Shown here: positions 60,709-64,000 of the stretch, in pieces
Numbering within the stretch: position 1 is the first letter of the stretch
Layout of the letters: each line of letters starts with the position of its first letter
Source: an uncultured Lachnospiraceae bacterium
Lineage (GTDB): Bacteria; Bacillota; Clostridia; Lachnospirales; Lachnospiraceae
Assembly (NCBI GenBank): GCA_900548905.1
Contig: URMK01000022.1
Span: forward strand, 1 to 64,000
Reading direction: 5' to 3'
Length of the DNA: 64,000 nucleotides
Program-made: the position numbers and the translations under genes
The notes under the pieces: generated by a model
The model's database searches: none
Told to the model about the DNA's origin: nothing
Seen by the model: only the letters and a program-made list of their open reading frames with translations

Positions 60709-61028
60709 AAAAAACCCGTCCATGACAGAATACAAATAAAGCCTTCTGTCAAGGACGGGTAAATTCCAACACCCGCGGTGCCACCTTGATTCACGTAAAA
60801 TAACGTGCCCTCGCCGGATACCATCATATCCGCGGCAACTGACGTATGCCTCACGTCATAGCTACAGAAAAGCCCTGCGGCCCTCTTTCACCATGCCCTC
60901 CGTGGTCCATTTAACAGGCTGCGTTCTGTCCGTTCTCAGCATTCCGGACTCTCTGTAAGTGCACGATCTGTTTTTATCTCCACATCATCGGTTTTAAAAA
61001 CATTGTTTTGTTATTTGATGTTTTATTT
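60709..61028 (-). promoter_or_regulatory. T-box riboswitch (tryptophan) of the trp operon
   Basis: The T-box word AAGGTGGCACCGCGGGT occupies 60787-60771, and a strong terminator of ACCCGTCCTTGACAGAA and TTCTGTCATGGACGGGT with six T follows (60759-60709). Stem I lies roughly 60990-60890. A UGG at 60909-60907 on its 3' side is the best specifier candidate (a second UGG is at 60893-60891). Lack of charged tRNA-Trp would favour antitermination and trp expression. Assigned from motifs, not from folding. Confidence 0.93.
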
Positions 61029-61034
61029 TATTGC

Positions 61035-61063
61035 ATTATAACGCCAAAGTTCATAAAAGGCAA
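61035..61063 (-). promoter_or_regulatory. Sigma-A promoter of the trp T-box leader
   Basis: TTGCCT (61063-61058), a 17-base spacer, and TATAAT (61040-61035). Start near 61028, at the 5' edge of the T-box. Confidence 0.78.
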
Positions 61064-61111
61064 GGGAAAAATTAAATTTTCTCCTGCCGCCGCTATTATG
61101 CCGCTATTATT

Positions 61112-61732
61112 TTATGCTGTAATACCGGCTTTTGCGAAATAAACAGGAAGGTGAAAATTCGGAGTTTCATTATCAATGCTGTGGAAAGCCGCATAATGCT
61201 CAATTTCAGGGCTTTCGGAAATTTTATAAAAATTACAGTAAAATTCCGTCGTTTTATCCAGGGCCTCCAGCCCGCATTCTCTGCGCAGAAAGGTTTCCGG
61301 AATCAAGAGGGATACCTTCCATTGCTTATCCTCCGCCTCCGCCCTGCATCCGCATTCTTCCAGATATATTTCCGGCATGGGAGCCCTGTTTTTTCTGCCT
61401 TTGCCATATGCGGCATACAGCGCCCCATTCCCGTTCACCTCAAAGTTAACATACATTGCATCGTTGGTAAGGGATTCCCCTTTTTTCGGAAATGCAAGAA
61501 ATACTTCCATGGCGCTGTCTTTGCATACCGGATCCATATAGTTATGGTATTCCCTTTTCGGATTTTCTTCCTCACATACCATTTCCACCAAAAAGCCTTT
61601 CTCCCGGATATAACCCATCCGCACGCGGGCCGCCGGCTTTACCCGGCAGGTCCACAAGTAGTTGTCCATCCGGGCCTCCTCACATTTCCCGATCTCCTCT
61701 GCAGAATTGATTTCTTTCACTTTATATTCCAT
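61112..61732 (-). CDS. CBM9-like carbohydrate-binding protein
   Basis: A 206-residue protein with no signal peptide that resembles the CBM9_2 (DOMON-like) fold: DSAMEVFLAFPKKGE, YVNFEVNGNGALYAAYG, and a WKVSLLIPETFL segment. Such proteins are widespread in Clostridia as single-domain, probably cytosolic sugar- or ligand-binding proteins. AGAGGA precedes the ATG. It follows ackA by 39 bases. Two direct GCCGCTATTAT copies lie just after its stop (61089-61110). Family call is moderately secure; ligand unknown. Confidence 0.72.
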   Translation of the reverse strand: MEYKVKEINSAEEIGKCEEARMDNYLWTCRVKPAARVRMGYIREKGFLVEMVCEEENPKREYHNYMDPVCKDSAMEVFLAFPKKGESLTNDAMYVNFEVNGNGALYAAYGKGRKNRAPMPEIYLEECGCRAEAEDKQWKVSLLIPETFLRRECGLEALDKTTEFYCNFYKISESPEIEHYAAFHSIDNETPNFHLPVYFAKAGITA

Positions 61733-61771
61733 TTAGTATCCTCTTTCCGCATCTGTGCCTGGCAGCGGTCC

Positions 61772-62977
61772 TCATTGGTCTGACTTAAGGATTTCCGCCG
61801 TTTCTCTGGCAATAGCCAATTCCTCGTTCGTGGGGATTACCAGCACTTTCGTTCCACTGCCCGGCCTGGAAATTACGATCTCCTCGCCGCGTTTATGATT
61901 TGCTTCCTCATCCAGAGTGATTCCCAGGAAAGACAGGCTACTGCATACCATATCACGGATAATGGGACTGTTCTCGCCCAATCCCGCGGTAAAGCAGATT
62001 GCATCCACGCCGTCCATTTCCGCCGCATAAGCGCCGATATATTTGATCACCCTTTGGGTAAATGCCTTAAGCGCACGGACCGCATCCGTATTCCCTTCCA
62101 GATAAGCATCCTCCAGATCCCTGAAATCGGAAGAAAAACCATTGGAAAGGCCGTAGACACCGGATTCCTTATTCAGGATATTCATGATCGCATCAATGCT
62201 CTTCCCTTCCTTATGGGCAATAAATTCAATGATAGCCGGATCGACATCACCGCTTCTTGTCCCCATCACCAGCCCTTCCAGGGGTGTTAACCCCATGGAT
62301 GTATCGATACATTTTCCGTATTTGACAGCCGATACGGACGCACCGTTCCCCAAATGGCAGACGATAGTCTTCAGGCTGTCATAGGGCCGTCCCAGAACCG
62401 CCGCCGCTCTCCGGGATACATAGGCATGGCTTGTCCCATGGAAACCGTATCTTCTGATTTTATAATCCTGATAATAGTGATAGGGAATCGCATACATGTA
62501 TGCTTCTTCCGGCATGGTCTGATGAAATGCGGTATCAAATACCCCCACCATAGGCGTTCCGGGCATAAGAGCTTCGCATGCTTCAATACCGATAAGATTA
62601 GCCGGATTATGAAGCGGCGCCAACTCACAGCAATCCTGAATGGCCTTCTTTACTTCTGCCGTTATCAGCGTAGCTTTTGCAAAATGCTCCCCGCCGTGTA
62701 CCAGGCGGTGTCCCACCGCTCCAATCTCCTGAAGACTTTTCACCACCCCGGTCTTATCATCTGTCAGGGCTTTCAGTACCAGGCTGATGGCTTCCTTGTG
62801 ATCCTTCATGGAAGCTTCCGTGATCTGCTTTTCCCCACCCGCAGGGGTATATACCAAACGGCTTCCCTCAATTGCGATTCTCTCGCACAGCCCTTTTGCA
62901 ATCAGCTTCTCACTCTGCGAATCAATCAGCTGAAATTTTAAGGAGGAGCTTCCGCAGTTAATAACTAAAATATTCAT
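61772..62977 (-). CDS. ackA: Acetate kinase
   Basis: A 401-residue enzyme that makes ATP and acetate from acetyl-phosphate. N-terminal NCGSSSLKFQL, VGHRLVHGGEHF, VFDTAFHQTMP, RRYGFHGTSHAYV, CHLGNGASVSA and TPLEGLVMGTRSGDVDP are the family blocks. AAAGGGAT lies upstream of the ATG. Directly downstream of pta (17 bases), giving the usual acetate-forming pathway. Confidence 0.98.
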   Translation of the reverse strand: MNILVINCGSSSLKFQLIDSQSEKLIAKGLCERIAIEGSRLVYTPAGGEKQITEASMKDHKEAISLVLKALTDDKTGVVKSLQEIGAVGHRLVHGGEHFAKATLITAEVKKAIQDCCELAPLHNPANLIGIEACEALMPGTPMVGVFDTAFHQTMPEEAYMYAIPYHYYQDYKIRRYGFHGTSHAYVSRRAAAVLGRPYDSLKTIVCHLGNGASVSAVKYGKCIDTSMGLTPLEGLVMGTRSGDVDPAIIEFIAHKEGKSIDAIMNILNKESGVYGLSNGFSSDFRDLEDAYLEGNTDAVRALKAFTQRVIKYIGAYAAEMDGVDAICFTAGLGENSPIIRDMVCSSLSFLGITLDEEANHKRGEEIVISRPGSGTKVLVIPTNEELAIARETAEILKSDQ

Positions 62978-62994
62978 AGTAGTAATCCCTTTCT

Positions 62995-63996
62995 TTATAC
63001 CAGCTGTGCCTGTACTGCCGTCAGTGCCACAACTCCTACGATATCTTCCCAGGAACAGCCTCTGGAAAGGTCGTTAACCGGCCTCGCAATCCCCTGAAGC
63101 ATAGGGCCGTAGGCTTCCGCCCTGCCCAACCGCTGCACCAGCTTGTAACCGATATTTCCTGCGTCAAGGTTAGGGAATATCAATACATTCGCTTTGCCTG
63201 CCACATCGCTGTCGGGCGCTTTGGATTTGGCAACCTTAGGCACAAGTGCCGCATCTGTCTGCAGTTCACCGTCCAGAGTCAGATGCGGGTATTCCTCATG
63301 GGCGATTTCCACCGCCTTTACCACCTTGTCCACCAGGGCATGATGGGCGCTTCCCTTCGTGGAATGGGAAAGCATGGCAATAATAGGTTTTGCCCCGATA
63401 AGCTGCTTAAAGCTCTTGGCGCTGGTATCCGCAATTGCCGCCAGTTCTTCCGAAGTAGGATCCTGATTCAGGCCGCAGTCTGCAAATAAAAAGGTTCCGT
63501 GCTCTCCGTATTCGCAATCCGGAACATCCAGGATGAAGAAAGCGGAAACAAGCTTTACGCCGGGAGCCGTACGCAGGATCTGAAGAGACGGTCTTAAAAC
63601 GTCCGCTGTGGCATGACACGCACCGGCTACCATTCCGTCCGCATCATTGGCCTTTACCATGACCACGCCGAAGGTAAGGGGATCGCTGATCAGAATCTCC
63701 CTGGCCTTCTCAACCGTCATCCCCTTCGCCTTTCTCGACTCGTAAAGCAGTTCTACATATTCATCCAATTTATCCGTCTTAGAAGGGTCAATCACCGTCA
63801 CTCCGGCCAGATCCACTTCCAGCCAGCCGGCGCCGTCCATAATCTTTTCTTCGTTGCCCACCATAATAATATTGGCAATCCCTTCATGCAGCACATGCGC
63901 CGCAGCGATAAGAGTTCTCTTATCATTTGTTTCCGGCAGTACTATCGTTTTTCTGTCAGCCCTTGCTTTTTCTTTAATTGTGTCAATATAAGACAT
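62995..63996 (-). CDS. pta: Phosphate acetyltransferase
   Basis: A 333-residue enzyme converting acetyl-CoA to acetyl-phosphate. Motifs: DRKTIVLPETNDKRTL, VAGACHATADVLRP, AMLSHSTKGSAHH, and LIFPNLDAGNIGYKLVQRLG. It is complete but begins 4 bases from the window edge, so its ribosome binding site and promoter are not visible. It supplies acetyl-phosphate to AckA and possibly to protein phosphorylation. Confidence 0.98.
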   Translation of the reverse strand: MSYIDTIKEKARADRKTIVLPETNDKRTLIAAAHVLHEGIANIIMVGNEEKIMDGAGWLEVDLAGVTVIDPSKTDKLDEYVELLYESRKAKGMTVEKAREILISDPLTFGVVMVKANDADGMVAGACHATADVLRPSLQILRTAPGVKLVSAFFILDVPDCEYGEHGTFLFADCGLNQDPTSEELAAIADTSAKSFKQLIGAKPIIAMLSHSTKGSAHHALVDKVVKAVEIAHEEYPHLTLDGELQTDAALVPKVAKSKAPDSDVAGKANVLIFPNLDAGNIGYKLVQRLGRAEAYGPMLQGIARPVNDLSRGCSWEDIVGVVALTAVQAQLV

Positions 63997-64000
63997 ACCC

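Noticed and set aside
1..64000. CRISPR arrays, tRNA, rRNA, prophage or complete insertion sequences
   Set aside because: None was recognised: no regularly spaced direct repeats of 25-40 bp, no cloverleaf, and no transposase or phage structural gene motifs among the frames.

Overview
This 64 kb window reads as a chromosomal segment of a low-to-moderate GC anaerobic Firmicute, most likely a Lachnospiraceae-type Clostridia. The reasons are the gene orders (ylxM-ffh-rpsP-khpA-rimM-trmD-rplS-lepB-ylqF-lepB-rnhB-yraN and yceD-rpmF-plsX-acpP-rnc-smc-ftsY), strong AGGAGG ribosome binding sites, consensus sigma-A promoters, T-box riboswitches, and pta-ackA fermentation genes. No prophage, full insertion sequence, CRISPR array, rRNA or tRNA gene was seen. 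Nearly all genes are housekeeping; the unusual content lies in fusions, degenerate active sites and repeats.

Layout. 1-2.0 kb: start of an exopolysaccharide operon (kinase fragment, Wzz-like chain-length protein, PHP-type tyrosine phosphatase, minus strand), divergent from an XRE regulator at 2.2 kb. 2.6-9.8 kb (minus): a Phe T-box followed by pheS-pheT, a small DUF2007-like gene, an M18 aminopeptidase, queA and a small ORF. 9.9-16.2 kb: a PurF-like protein lacking its glutaminase cysteine (+), aroA (-), metF (+) and a GH3 glycosidase (-). 16.2-20.7 kb (minus): radical-SAM/DUF512 protein, der, plsY, gpsA, leading into GH3. 20.9-22.1 kb: a long-form PRPP synthetase (+). 22.2-25.6 kb: an OmpR-type response regulator and a large sensor kinase (-). 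25.9-27.9 kb: a MoxR ATPase and VWA/CoxE-like pair (+), converging on a DUF2087 regulator (-). 29.2-40.6 kb (minus): the signal-recognition/ribosome-maturation superoperon and its tail (yraN, pgeF, a serine hydrolase, a small membrane protein). 40.7-51.0 kb (minus): yitT, ilvA, ftsY, smc, rnc, acpP, plsX, rpmF, yceD. 51.0-53.7 kb: an SGNH/MBOAT acetylation pair. 53.9-61.1 kb: a complete trpEGDCFBA operon under a Trp T-box. 61.1-64 kb: CBM9-like protein, ackA, pta.

The main surprises are four. (1) An in-frame 18-bp/6-residue repeat is amplified independently in three adjacent essential genes (ftsY, smc, rnc). (2) trmD is fused in frame to a GNAT acetyltransferase. (3) A PurF paralogue has a glycine where the glutaminase nucleophile should be. 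(4) Intergenic repeats include a 133-bp MITE-like element with near-perfect terminal inverted repeats and an 8-bp flanking duplication, and a 30-bp palindrome shared between the trpF-trpB and pheS-pheT gaps. Function calls come from motif and family recognition in the translated sequence; promoters, T-box specifier codons and operon limits are inferences.
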